Counted from the stretch's first letter, positions 22,283 to 34,948 are shown. The stretch is 64,000 nt of DNA from Dactylonectria macrodidyma (GCA_020744425.1 JAGMUV010000004.1:3038001-3102000); one strand, 5' to 3'. Notes: generated by a model from the sequence alone, not told the origin. Numbers and translations: made by a program.

Positions 22283-25200
22283 CGTGACGTGTGTCCGGGT
22301 TTGCTTTGCGTGGATTGGTCCAGTTGGCAAAGCGAGAGATTGTCTTGTATCATTCAAGAGAGAGAGAAACTAGTGGTCATTGACACAAAGACCAATCTTA
22401 TTTTTATATACTCCAACCACATTGACCCTAATTACCCTCTCATGGTCATCTTTAAGGGCTTACAGGTTTGCTCACAGAGGCCTCGTCATCGCAAGAGCAA
22501 CCAGACAAGCCCGATAAGCAATCTTCGGGACAAGGGAGTTACCCGATCAGCCCACCAGGTGTGGTTGATAGTGAGCAAGTGGACGTCAGGTAGGGGATTT
22601 ACGTAATTTTCGTAACTCTTTCAACTTGGAAGATTAGGGGTAGATGCATGTCTCCAGGGCAAGATAACCTTGACCGGGTCAGTTGTGAGTGATAGAAGTA
22701 CCTATCTTGAGGACTTTTGAGAACCCGCTGGTAACGTAGGATCTACTTGCACCAGAAGATATCGGCTATGGGTTGGGCGGTAGCAAAAATCCCGATAAGT
22801 GGAGGGAATGCAGGGTCCGTTTTCCCGCGCATGTTTCCCCTCCCGCGTATCATTTCTGGGTTCCTGACTGCAGGTTCGGCCGGGGTTTAGAGCCCGATAG
22901 TTTGCCGGAGCTACTGAGATGTTAAGCGTCATTAGATTGAAACCTGACCTAGCGGTGCGTGAGCACTATACAAGCATACGTCATGTTTCGTATTTCTGTG
23001 CTTTTAGTTGGTACAAGGAATGGCGTTGCCCCTACGTCAGTTAAGCGTCCAGAAACTAAGATGTTGAGTTTGTGGTATGCTTACCCTTGGTCGGGTATTT
23101 TCTCTTGTTCCGACGTTCCCTGTATCGAACAGGCCTACCCCTGCACAGCAATGAAGCAACACTCGGAGTGCGTAATAGCATACGATGCCTTATCACCATC
23201 GGGTCCCTAATACCAGTGTCATGGTCTGGAGCGTATGTCCCTTGTCATGAACCTTGTAATAATAGTCAGCCTCCGCCTCACTGCAACTGCTGGTACTACG
23301 TAGTAAAGCAGTACAATAAGTGCCGCAGATCCTCATTCTTCTAGCCCCTCTTCTCGATATCCGAGGACAGTTCCTGCTCGAAGCATTGAGATAAGCAACT
23401 GTAGCAAAAGTGGGAACTCTTACAGGGGACACTCGGACTTGGATCTCAAATGGGGGAATGCCGACCACTTTCTCCACGCCAAGTTACATCCCCGCACTTA
23501 TTCTATGTCGCCGAAGTTGGCCGAAGACTACTGCGCTTATCGCCAACGCCGATGGCCCTGAAGATAAAGCACAGAAAGGCGACGACCCGAGTTCCATCGG
23601 CGCATCCCGTCTTATGACAGATCCTTGCCTCATTATGCTTGGCTCTATCGGCAGGTTATACGTAGTTTATATCACTCAAATGCGAGAGACTGGGACTCTA
23701 CACGCCCCACCGGCGGGATTGCTACTCTAGAGAAATGGGCGGTCTGATTTGCTATCCCAGGATTTGCCTTCGATTTTGTGCCAGCACACCGGAACCTCGG
23801 CCATTATTGCAATGACTCTCGAGGTATAGTACCGGTTCCAGTGTGTGGGGGTCAGACTGAGCCGGAACTGTCGTCAGCAGTATTCACCGACCCTTGAGCA
23901 CCAGAGAGGAGCTTTCTACCTTCCTCCAATGTGATCGAATGGCTGTTGCACCCGCGGAATCTGGTCATAAGCATATTTTCAATTTGAAGACTACCAGGAT
24001 GCATCTTCGCAAAATATTATAATATCAGTACTATTATTGGCGGTCCGCTCCTTCAACAACGAGTTGTTAGCACAGTAGCAAAGTCCAGTAGTTTTTTTTC
24101 TTCTTTCATATAGCATTTTCCAAACCCAACCCTTCCATAATTATCATTATTGTAGTAGAATAGTCATCCTTGAATTTAATCTTGTTCTTTTTTTAATATA
24201 TCAATTTAGTGAAGGGGGTAATACATGAAGAACGCGATCCCGAAACTGACATTCTGAATTTTCCCTTCTTTTCTTAGAACTGAACGTTCGCGTCTTCAGC
24301 CTGAGCTGTGCTGAGAAGAGGGTGGTGAGCCAGCCTGAGTAGGGGTCTAGTTTTGGTGCGGTGGTTTTAATCCCTTCTAATAGATTTGGTTCAAATTGAA
24401 AACCAAAAGTTCTCCGGAATGCGTCGAGAGAGAGTACTAGGATATAGTTTGCACTGTTGAAGAATGCGCTGGGATGTTAATATGCTGGGATAGAGCATGC
24501 ACTTAGATATTATATATTATGTGAGAGCGGCACTTGCATTAGCACCTCTTCTTATTCCCTGCCTCATTGTTCTGTAGGTATCAACTCCAACCGAATTCTG
24601 GAGACAAGAAAACAGTAACCGAAATACAAAGACTAGGTATTTATTTGCAGCGAACGCTCGTTCTATACCCCTGGTGACCTCATACCTGGTTCAAAGTTGG
24701 ACGCATATCTCTTAAACAGAAGAAGGCGCGTTACAGCTGACACTACTTAAGCTTTGATTTGATGCGGGAAGACCTCTGAAGGTGGTCACGTAACGCTCGT
24801 AGCTATGTAGGTGGACCCCGGCTGTTAAGCGCACGGGGTGGCCACAACACCACAAGTTAGCATCATCATATCACAACACACACCTTTTCACAGTCTTATT
24901 GACATACAAGCCTCGTGTTGGCCCTTTAAGCAGCATATTTACTGTATATAACCTAGATATGCGTGCGTTCCTGTGTCTAACACAATGCCCTCTCAGAAGT
25001 TGTTATCCTTTGTAAGTCTGTGTCAACAAGGAAGAGGTAAACGAGAGTGAACAGAAGCGATTAGAACTAAGTCTGGCCTGAGCAGTCCTAAATTTGCCCT
25101 AAGCAAAAGCGGCATCAATTACATAAGCAAGACATTTGTGGCATAATTATACTGAGTACAGACGCCACCTACATTTAGCTTCAACTTAAAGGCTGCCCCC

Positions 25201-25293
25201 TCTCCTCTGACGTATTTAACAGTCCTTTGACCACTACGAACCCACCTCCACCTCAGTTGAACCAAATCCTTATCATTTGTTACCACTTTCACC
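22283..25293. other. 3-kb stretch without a supported gene
   Basis: Promoter of the oxidase at the left, promoter of the duplicated-domain gene at the right. Between them, many stops in all frames, homopolymer T-runs (24093-24100, 24188-24195) and no recognisable protein. Base composition becomes AT-rich after about 23980, which could reflect old, mutated repeats; I could not identify any. Confidence 0.45.
22401..22410 (-). promoter_or_regulatory. TATA box of the L-amino-acid oxidase gene
   Basis: The minus strand reads TATATAAAAA about 120 bp upstream of the start codon at 22282, flanked by GC-balanced sequence. Distance and strand fit a core promoter for the oxidase. Confidence 0.5.
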
Positions 25294-26172
25294 ATGTCTG
25301 AGAAATCCAAAGCTGCCTTCAATTCAGGGTCGGGGTCAGTGCCTGGGCCATACGCAGCCAACGTCCCGCCGCCATCGTTCGACGAGTCCGTCCAAGACGG
25401 CTCGTCGACTTTCAAGACGCGCTTTGCCTGCATCGCCTTCGCCCTTCCGGACCGCATGAGGCTCATCCAGTTCCCTGAGGTGGAAATGGCTGCCGTTTAC
25501 GAGGTAGTCAAGGCCAGTTGGCCACTCGGTATAGGCCACTTCCGCCCTCACGACCGGTCTCGCGAGATCAAGCTCAACGGCTACCCCTGGGGCGCTGACA
25601 AGAATGGCAACGATGATGGGCGTCGGCTAGTTCTCTGCATTCTTGAGAGTCTGTATAACATGGGATGGGTGCTTGAAACTGCCGTAGACGTGACTATGAA
25701 GAAGAGTAGCAGAGGTAAGAAGCGGAAGAAGAAGAAGTTGATTTATATTTAAACCTAGATGCTGAGCTTCTTTCCAGATTCTCTTGTTTTTCGCCGGCAA
25801 AATCCTGTCCCTCCACCCTGCGAATGGATCAGTATTTCCTTCAACTGTGGCGACAAACTCAAGGTCCTCGGCGCGCAGCCCAAGGAACTTGTCGATGCGA
25901 TACTTCACGTCTTCTCAGCCGGTATTGAGAGGCACGAAGCAACATCGGATCGCCTCAAGGTCAAGTTCAAAGGTTACCCTTGGTGCCCTAGTGAGGTTGA
26001 TGCTGTGAAGACTGGGGTGCTGCTGCTAGCCTTGCTTGATACTCTTGAACATTGCGGCTTCACCCTCTATGCCACCACCAGTGTCCGGTTCGACAGCGAG
26101 AGCGAATCCGATGTTCTCGTCTGTCAACGGCAACGAGATTGGATACCAGGGGCGCCAATCTGGCATCGGTAA
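25294..26172 (+). CDS. Unknown protein with a tandemly duplicated ~105-residue domain
   Basis: Exons 25294-25714 and 25778-26172 join in phase to 271 residues; the intron donor lies inside SSR|D. Read through, the protein holds two copies of one domain. Copy 1 spans about residues 45-148, copy 2 about 155-260. Shared landmarks are a start strand (CIAFALPDRMRLI / SISFNCGDKLKVL), a helix, then LNGYPW / FKGYPW, a Leu-rich helix (LVLCILESL / LLLALLDTL), a strand (GWVLETAVDV / GFTLYATTSV) and a closing LVFRRQ / LVCQRQ. No catalytic motif or membrane segment is visible. I recall similar uncharacterised proteins in other ascomycetes but know no function. Confidence 0.82.
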
Positions 26173-27670
26173 TGGTTTACGGGTCACCTCGCTACCTTTC
26201 TTGCCAATATGGTCTTTGATTCAATACTACCGGATGATGGATCTCTGACAGGGACGAGGTTGCCGTCGCATATTCTGAGTACTTGCGCAAAAAGGGGAAC
26301 TAGTCTAAGCACTAATATATGTACATGGCAATAATAGACATTATTTTGTAATAGGATGTTATTGAGCACAGCACTCAACTAGGAATGGAGTTCCTATTCT
26401 GATCCACGTAGCAACAGCAATTCAACTACTTGCTTACTCCAAACCTCTTATGCCATTTACCCTCCCGCGCCACCGACGGTATCGTTAATATTACACATAG
26501 ATATAGTGTATATCCACATGATAGTATTCGGAAGCCACCTGGGGACCCGAGTTGAACCCTCAGGTGGACTGTGTTCAAATCTACAGGCTCGGGAGTGCCA
26601 AATTCGAGCCTCACTTCCCCCGGCGATGATAGAAAAATATGCCGTGCGCCGACCAGTGGCTCTAGTTGCGGACCTAGCCGGCTGCTTTTGCTGTAATGCC
26701 ATGAGAAATGAGGGCGGAGAAAGCCAGAGTAGGATATAGTGTCCCCCCTGCTCGGAGCTCCTTAAGCGATCACTGGGCCTTAACAACTTATCATGGCTAT
26801 TTTCCAGCCATGCACGTCTTGGACTTTCGCGGGCTGTCCATTTTAGACAAACTCAACAGCCCTTTGAACACAAGCGCCTTTTGTCAGTACAAATACGAAG
26901 ACAAAAATTCCATGGAACATAGAACAGGGTGGGAGTAAAAAATACTGGCACTCAATTAGATGGAAGAATCGTTCAACCTCTGTGAGATATTAGCAAAGAT
27001 AAAACTAAACGGCCCTGGATTCCCTGTCCTCCGACATGAGGAAGTAATACGGACAGATCCTTGTTACGGAAAGCGCATTTTCAAACCAGCGAAGAGCCAC
27101 CAAGTACGATAAATACACTGTAAATACCCAAGAAAACACCTGAATAGGATACCCTCGCCCACTTCCTGGGGGTTTGAAACTTTCATCCGATCACACATCG
27201 CATCAACCAGAACGGAATGGTGCTACCCTATGCACGCGAGTCTCAAGTAAATTTCCATCTCGAAATAGTTAACAGTGACAACCGCTTACAAAGCCATCAT
27301 ATACGACCCTCGGGTGTCGATTAGTTCCCGTCCTGAACAAAACGTCATCTTACTGCGACTACGTAATAGTAACTAGATTGCGGAAGGCCAAGACTTGCTA
27401 TGATAATGATCGAGTCAGAACTTGCCCCACAGCTCGCATCGGATAAGCTTGTTGCTCCACTCCAGCTTCCCAAAGCGGTTGCGAGAAGCGAAGGATATTA
27501 ATACCAAATGGAATCAAAGGAGGCTTTCCATCTGCACCTGACCATATGTTCAGGGGAATAATCGGTCCTTATCATCTCAAGAATCGCAAGGCCAGTCCGA
27601 ACATAGGAGTTTATCTGAAAGCACCTCTCTTACTAAGAGCACTGTGAGATTCCAAAATATCATCGCCATC
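26173..27670. other. 1.5-kb intergenic stretch
   Basis: 3' flank of the duplicated-domain gene and promoter region of the nitrilase-fold gene. Short open frames only; no recognised motif or repeat. Confidence 0.5.
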
Positions 27671-28737
27671 ATGGCTGCAATCGCAATGAATCATAGCTTC
27701 AGGGTCGCCATTATACAAATGAGGCCAAAGGTAAGTGCCGTATTAAATTTGTTCTCTCACTGATAGCGTTGGAGCTATTCTTATCACAGTGAAATGCGTA
27801 CAGTACTAAATCCTTTCGATAGCCCCTCGATGCGGAACACAATTTCTCACATGCTGCTGAACAAATCCGGCTTGCAGCATCTCAAGGAGCATCCCTGGCT
27901 GTGCTGCCAGAGTACCACTTGACAGACTGGGTACCAAAGGAGCCATCTTTTGCTCTGACCTCTGAGAATGCCCGCCGATTTCTGCAGCAATACCAAGACT
28001 TGGCCAGGGAACTTGGCATCAACATATGCACGGGAACCATCGTCACACAGGCCCCAAGAACTGTCACTATCCAAGTATCCAAAGGCAGTACCGAGGCTTC
28101 TGGACCAGCTCTTCTCAACACCTCGCATTTCATTGATTATAATGGCCGGATTCTTGGCAGTTATACCAAAACCAATCTTTGGATTCCTGAACGTCAGCAT
28201 CTGACCTCATCTGTCGATTATGCAAGGCAAACAACCACCTTGTCCAACCCACATCAAGTCATCAACACTCCCCTTGGTCCTGTCGGCATTTTGGTGTGCT
28301 GGGATCTCGCATTTCCTGAAGCATTCCGGCAGCTTGTTCTCGCCGGTGCCAAAATCATCATTATCCCTTCGTATTGGACATCTGCCGACATGTGCAAGGA
28401 AGGGCTTGCATATAATCCGAACTGTGAGGAGATGTTCGTACAGTCCACGCTAATTACACGAGCATTTGAAAACACCGCAGCAGTCATCTACTGCAATGCT
28501 GGTGGAAGTGCTGAGGAGGGCTTCTTCGGATGCAGTCAAGTTGTCTTACCTATCGTGGGGAAAGTACCAGGGAGCTTTACGGATGGTGAGGAAGAAATGC
28601 GCGTCTTAGAGGTAGATATGCAGGCTGTCGAGCTCGCCGAGCGGAATTACGAAATAAGGCGAGATTTGGCAAGGGAAAACTGGCACTATGGCTACGCAAA
28701 AAGCCGCGATGGCACTAGGCTTAGCAGCAACTTGTAA
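27671..28737 (+). CDS. Nitrilase-superfamily C-N hydrolase
   Basis: Exons 27671-27730 and 27823-28737 join in phase to 324 residues. The catalytic triad of the superfamily is visible: Glu50 in LPEYHL, Lys136 in YTKTNLW and Cys179 in LVCWDLAFPE. Flanking structure (FRVAIIQM start strand, PLGPVGILVCWD, AGAKIIIIPSYW, RAFENTAAVIYCNAGG, GCSQVVLP) fits the amidase or carbamoylase branches as well as nitrilase proper; the Cys is followed by WD, which is common in amidohydrolases. No signal peptide, so probably cytosolic. It hydrolyses a non-peptide C-N bond; the substrate is unknown. Between the oxidase and an amino-acid-type permease, a nitrogen-release role is plausible. Confidence 0.9.
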
Positions 28738-29234
28738 AATGGTAGTAAGGAAGCGGAGGAATGATAGGAGACCCATTATGCCGTACACATCTCACTTAAA
28801 TTCAAATATGGGGAGGTCTACAGTGAGTGGCCAAATTTGTATTGTAAGCACCCTGTCAGCCGTCCCACTGAATTTCGCCTTTTTCATCATGTCTTTTGCG
28901 TCCTGGCACGCTTCTGACTGACCTAGTCCGGTTAAGGTAGTTTCTGATTCATGAATCAAGGTGGAATCTCAACACTTCCTATGATGCACATAAGTCACAA
29001 GCAAATCAAGATGAGTTGTATTAAGCAAGAATCGGCGACACCATTTAAGGAAGCAATGTCTCGGGGTCAAAGGACAGGTTCTACGAGGTAATTATTATAC
29101 AGTATGTATTAACTTTACATGAATGCGGATTTACAACTACTTTATGATGCCAACGCCTTCGTCGAATCAGCTCAGCCAAGAGAGAGTGCTCAGTGCCAGA
29201 CTACATCATCCACCATACGCAAAACCTACCAGCC
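28738..29234. other. Convergent spacer
   Basis: 3' flanks of the nitrilase-fold gene and of the minus-strand permease. No supported gene. Confidence 0.5.
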
Positions 29235-31319
29235 TCAATCATGGGTCTTTGACTCGGAGTCAGAAATTTTTTCGGTCCTTAGCTCCTCGGAGGTTGTATT
29301 CACCACTGGTAAATCTTCTCCTAGGATGAGATCGAATTTTGGGCCGTTATATGTCTTTCTCTTGAAAAGCCATAGGCCAGCCAGGAATACAATGAAGATT
29401 CCAAGAACCGCTGTCACATAATCTGATGCATGTTAGTAATTTTACCTATTACACGAGGGGGCTACATACTCATCGTAGATATGTTGATTGGGATGGCAGG
29501 AGGAAAGCAGAAGAACTAGGCCATTCGAGAATGTGTCAGCATTGTCACTGCAAATGAAACCAAAAAAAGAAAGAAAAAATAAAAGCGAGACAATTTTATG
29601 TGGACGGACTCACAACAGAGGTGACAAGCACGAAAATGACCGCCGTGTAGTTCATGACATATCCTAGGGTCTTGCCGAGACAGAATTCAGGAGGGTTGTC
29701 CAATACAATACTTCGGCCTCGAATAAGGAGAATTATGATTGGCGCCGCATAGGATAGGTTGAGAAATAGAGTGCAACTAGCGATGTAGGCGTTGAAAGCC
29801 ACCTCCGGCCCTGTATGAGTGTCAGAATGTGTTCGAACAGGCACGAGCTTGACCAGGCTCACCAAGATATATGAGACCGAAGAGAAGATTGAAGACGGCT
29901 TGGACAAGAATGGCGCGCACAGGGACGTTGAGTTTGGGGTGGAGATGCGATAGGCTTGTTATCGTGTCAGTAAATTTGGGTTCTCAAGTGTCAAGGTAGC
30001 TTACTATCGAGAGAAAGGCGTGCCGTTGTCTCGTGCCATTGCCCAGAGGAGACGGCTACCAGATGTGACACAACCGTTGGCGCCATTGACAAAGCACAAG
30101 CCGACAGCGATGCTTAGTATGGTAGCAGCCGCGCTACTCCCAGTAGCTTAGTGTATCAATTCAGTGAGAAGACTCCCTGTTAGTAATGCGAGTAGCAGAT
30201 CGAGGTCAACGAAGCAAAAGAGCATCACAAGGATGAAACCAATTCCCCTGATGGCCCCGTCAGTAAAAGTATTTGATCAATGGGGTGTTGACTAACGTCA
30301 CGCCACCGACAAGGACGGCGGAAACCATGGCAATCGGTGCGTCTCTGGCAGGGTGAGGCATCTCTTCGGTGATATGGGCAACAGCATCGAAACTGCGGCA
30401 ACGTTAGCAATCATACACTACAATCTTGGTTCAAATCACCAACCCAATGAGACTAAGGGCGGACTGGAGCAGTCCCAGCATCCATGCGGTTCCATCACTC
30501 CAGCCAGTCGTGTTGGAGAAGTTTGTGAAGACGAATTCGGCATCAGTCTTGGGGGCGGTGGCAAGAAGAACGATGCTAATCACAACGACACTCGTGATGG
30601 ACCAGTACACTACAGGCAGTCAGTAGGAACGTCTAGAGGAAGTGTGAAATCACGTACAAGCGCACTCATTCCAGCGGTTCTGGATGGGATAGGCAAAAAT
30701 GTTGAGCAGCACACCGATGAGGGACACTGCGACAAACATCAAGTATGTGCTCCATTGCGTGATCTGATAGGCGCCACCAGAGCCAACCACTGCAGCTGCC
30801 ACTAGGAATCGAGCTGTGCGATGTCAGCTCCATTTCTTTGCACACAAAGGGATTCATACCTCCAAAGTAGGCCGCGGTTGTGTTGAGCGTCAGCCAGCCC
30901 GCGATATTAACCCATCCGACCAGAAAGCTCTGTTCATGGTCAGTAAACGCACTTCACATTCATCAATCGACGTACTATCGACTTCTTCCATTTCTCAGTG
31001 CACAGGGCATAGGCGTGGTGGTACTGCCCTCCAGCGGTTGGCCAGAGAGACGCCAGCTCGCCGACACTGGCGCTCAAGCAGAGGTTGCAAAGAACGCAGA
31101 AGACGAAGCCATACACAAACGAAACGGACCCGCCCGATGGCATGACCAGGCCGATTGATCCGGCAAGAGAGATCCAGGTGCTATGAGTATGTTAGCACCA
31201 CGGCTTTGGTCGTGTCGTAGGGTATCATACTTAAGAATAGCAAACGCCATGCCTATCATGGTGAGCTTAGAGAAGCGCTTCTGGAGGTGACCCCCCTGCC
31301 CTGTTGCGTGGCCAGCCAT
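29235..31319 (-). pseudogene. APC-family amino-acid/choline-type permease with an in-frame stop
   Basis: Eleven exons on the complement join in phase to 516 codons: 31319-31231, 31180-30976, 30929-30860, 30813-30658, 30609-30444, 30392-30297, 30247-30005, 29954-29863, 29810-29614, 29515-29470, 29422-29235. The product is a fungal APC permease of the choline/GABA-permease type with about 12 membrane segments. Landmarks are SLAGSIGLVMPSGG, ASLWPTAGGQYHH, FDAVAHITEEMPHPARDAP, ATILSIAVGLCFVNG, LLWAMARDNGTPFSR, HPKLNVPVRAI and FNAYIASCTLFLNLSYAAP. One TAA (30148-30150, codon 294) interrupts the frame between TELIH and ATGSS. The same frame continues on both sides with all splice sites intact. Homologues as I recall them have Gln there, so a CAA-to-TAA change is likely. 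Sequencing error is possible, in which case the gene is functional. Confidence 0.82.
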
Positions 31320-31924
31320 GATGTCTGTAGGTTGTCAATGTTCACAAACGCAATGAATCGAGAATGACATGAGGTGTGTTCCGTGGCAAAGATATATAGA
31401 AGGATGCAATATCAATGGTTATCTAGCGATTGCAATGACCTGTGACAACTATGGAGCGGCCAATTGAATGCATGTATCATGTCCAGGATCGCCCATTGCC
31501 GTCTAATTAGAAGCCGGGGCATCATGTATTCGCGGGGGAGGAGATGGTTATCGAGGATATGCTAGGCCTGAAACGGCAATCTTTAGCAAAGGAAATGCCC
31601 ATTTGCGGGTCCGACGGATCAGCTGTGGGGTCCCTTCGGATCGAGAGATAAGAGGTGTGGGAGTGTGATTGCTCGAGGCACTACGTCGTTTAGAGCATCG
31701 GTCCTTCAGTCTTTGGTAGTGGTTCATCGTCTGCCTATTTATATGTGTTTGTTGGAAAATGGAATGCCAAGTGCTAATCAAACTATCAGAGTGTTCATCG
31801 TTGATGTAGCCGTTCTCTGTTATATGAGAATGCCTGGCTAGGTCAACCATATGAAATAAGAAAGAAAATGATATCAGCCAATTTCCCTGGCTATAATAAA
31901 GAATCCAGTGTATTGCTAATCTTC
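31320..31924. other. Promoter region of the permease; TF 3' flank
   Basis: Minus-strand TATATATC-like sequence near 31385-31395 lies about 70 bp upstream of the permease start. The rest is the 3' flank of the Zn2Cys6 gene. No coding signal supported. Confidence 0.45.
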
Positions 31925-34046
31925 TCAACCCATCAGAGTTTCATATCCTTTCTCCATCATCACATCCATCCAGTAAACATCGTGTTGTTTCTCGTCCATC
32001 GAAGCCCACGTCTCTTTTATGAGCAATAACATGCGACGAATTGGCTTTGCCGCCAAGACATTCTCAAAATACGACAGCCTAGAAACGATGGTTCTTCGTG
32101 CCTGGAGAACATCCATGGCAGTGGGTGGCACTTTGATGCGTGGACTAGATGTAATCGTTGCCACCGGGACCTGCTGCAGACCAGCGGTCAAGCAGAACGA
32201 GCGACTGAGGGACAGTTCACTGCAGACGCTGACCATCAGAAGCGGTTGAATAGACCGACTTCGCGAGGAAACAGGCACGGCCTCTACCAAATCGAGAATG
32301 TGAAGGGCCAGACAAGTCAACCACGTATCCATCAACAGTCCAGCATCAATGGGATCAGGGTCGATGCCAGTACTAGTTGGCGGCCTCGATTGATCCAGCG
32401 CGTCTCCTGGTGGCGAATAGAGCAAGAGCAAGTCTGGAAAATTCCGGTAGAGTTGTAGCAAGCCCATACATCTATAAGCTTCGGCAATCTTCAGCAGATG
32501 GATTGTAGGTGTCATTTCATCACCCGAGTCAACAATCGCAGACTCTATTGGCAGGTCAATGGCGCAAAGTTTGACGTAGAGCTCTTCTGCAGTTTGAATA
32601 GCGCTCTTGGACTGCTCAATATCTTGTCTCGATGAGTATCGGCGGGAGCGGATTCGCTTTCGCTCCCTCCTAACCAGGCTCCCAACATTGGCGACCAGCT
32701 CCTGCACCTCAATCCCGATCCCTGTTTGTGGGTGTGGCATGCGCAGCTCCCACGGTTGAGTAGTTCTCGACTGAGAGGGGTATGGTTGAGGATGTAGCGC
32801 TGCAGGAAATGCCAAGTCTTGATCCGTGACGAAGGAGAGTAGCATTCGCCAGTATATGAGGGAATTGTAGAAGAAGATCTTCTTTTGTTTATCAGCCAGT
32901 GAAAGGTTGTCTCCGTGCGCCTCGGAAAATCGTGTTGTTCTAGCGAGGAGTTCAAACTCAGACTGGCCGAGACTGCCAGCATCATGCCAGCAGAGGCTCA
33001 TACCAAGCATAACCAACGCCAACAGAGACGATGTCTCCATTTGTGTCACGCTGGTTTCCTTGGACACGGATGTGACTGCAGCATCACGAAGCTGACGGCT
33101 GATTTTGGACAGATTGGGTGATACTTCGGATAGGCACGCGGCAGCCATACTCTGGATGATGTAGTAGAGAGATTGGGATTGAGACCAAACGTTGGAAATG
33201 GCCGTTCTGTATGGGTTCATTCGGCTGTCGTAGCACGACATGAGCCCACACACTTCTTTGAAGTAGTATTCGACCAAGATTGACGAGTGGTCCTGGAGCG
33301 CTCTGGAAAGTGCTGTATCGCGGCGAGAGGCTGAGAGCCGCCTCAGAGACACTTGACGGTCGGCAACTTCGGATCCTTGCTGTACTGTATTTAGAAATGT
33401 ATCTGGCCAAACATCCTCCGCGTTCAGCTCCCCGTGGTCAAGCTGTGAAGATGGCACTGATGTTGGATCTAAATCAAGCTGCTGTGAAGGACTCAGAATG
33501 CCTTCCGGCCACCGCTGGTCGTCGTTCATTCCTTGGTATTCCATGTATGAAGATGGTCCTGGCGTCGCGTCTATCCCAAACTGATGTGCTCCTTGCAATG
33601 GATTGATGAACGGCAATGGTGACTCAAGACAAGCATACTCTTGAATTTGAATGTCCTCCGTATTCATGATATTTGCGAACTCCTCTGAGAATTCCGGGTT
33701 GTGGAGATTGACAGTAGGCTGATGACCATGGGTTTGAGGTTGATCCAGTACATATCCTGGCATCTCCAAGGGGCTATCAGATCCGGTTCCCAAAGAATTT
33801 TCTTGGCCAAGAGAAGATTTGGATCTTGTGTTCCATTTTAGGGACTTTTGGTAACCGGGACATGTAATTCCCAGCCTCTCACAGCGCGAGCAGTATGGCT
33901 TGGCCTCATCGCATTTGAGCTAGAGTGTGAACAGTCAGCAATGCGTCAAACGAACAAGATGGAATCGGAATTCGGACCCTTTTCGATTTACATACTGCGC
34001 ATCCATTACGCGACCGAGTGATGTTCTTGCGAATCGAAAGCGACAT
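31925..34046 (-). CDS. Zn2Cys6 fungal transcription factor
   Basis: Two exons on the complement (34046-33978, 33919-31925) join in phase to 687 residues. The binuclear zinc cluster spans the intron: Cys16, Cys19, Cys26, Cys33, Cys36 and Cys43 (C-x2-C-x6-C-x6-C-x2-C-x6-C, with CAVCKSKR and YCSRCERLGITC). A Gln/Pro/Ser-rich linker follows. The C-terminal half is the fungal regulatory domain, ending WMDVMMEKGYETLMG, typical of the acriflavine-resistance (acr-2)-like fungal_trans_2 group. An in-frame upstream ATG at 34193 would add 49 residues; the shorter start gives the usual short lead-in to the zinc cluster. The first donor (GTCCGA) is non-consensus. It is a nuclear DNA-binding regulator. Its place beside the permease suggests it controls this neighbourhood. 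Confidence 0.9.
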
Positions 34047-34948
34047 GGGGATATTGGAGCCTTTCTGGGTTACAATATTCAATATGTCGAACGAGCTCTC
34101 GATGGAGCAACAGGGACAAGCGGAGCATGATGCAAGGAGCATGCGAGTTGGAATTACTAGTGGGTCACGTGCGACATTAACTCTGGCTTCCATCTTACTT
34201 GCCGCATACCCGGGCTGTTGCGATTGGTTCCTTATCAGACATTGTTCTACCAGTGTTGAATTACATGAATCGAGTAAAATCGGGAACGTCCAGTGGAAGA
34301 CGAGACTTCTCGGATATATCGTGCTTAGTTCTCAATATTTCTTGCTCAAGGCATCTCATCTGTGTCAGAGCATCAGGCAACGAGCATGACATGCGACGTA
34401 GTTTCGAACGTCATGCAAATCCTGATGTATGTTTCAGCGATTACACCATGGACATTCTTCGTGGAGTTTTATTAAAGCCTCTGTCGCCTCACTTGCATGC
34501 TCTTCAGACCATGCCCAGAACCATGCGTTGTCTCTTAGAGGAGTAAAGACTTGAATGTGGTGACAGCATGCAAGGAAGGGTCTACCTGTTTCCTATCCTC
34601 TTTTCATCGTTCATGTTATCGATGCCCCTTGATTATACACCTTTACTAAACACCGACATTGTTCATATTCACTCTTCATAACTACCTGGAGTACACTTGC
34701 ACTACTATCTATGTTCACCATTTACGTTCACGGGTCGTCTCTCCTAGCATTTTCCTTCCAATCTCTGGCCGACTAAAAAATCCCTTCAGCTTGCCCACTT
34801 GCTCATTGATTTATTGCCTCCTCACCACACCATCAACACTACACACTGTCAAGAGAACCACCACCCTTGAGACCATCGTCTTCCGATTACGCCACTCAAA
34901 AATTCATCCGCAGTCATCTACGATAAGCTTCCCCCCTTGGGTTTCACC
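34047..34948. other. Divergent intergenic region
   Basis: Upstream DNA shared by the Zn2Cys6 gene (minus) and the small membrane-anchored gene (plus). It becomes pyrimidine-rich after about 34660, like a leader. No supported gene. Confidence 0.5.

Noticed and set aside
25294..25752. Two separate genes at 25294-25752 and 25759-26172
   Set aside because: A consensus GTAAGA donor and TTTCCAG acceptor join them in phase and complete the repeated domain motif, so one gene is preferred.
30121..30180. A short intron (27 nt, GT to AG) that would remove the permease TAA
   Set aside because: Removal would keep frame, but 27 nt is well below the usual fungal minimum and would delete conserved residues; a 64-nt alternative breaks the frame.
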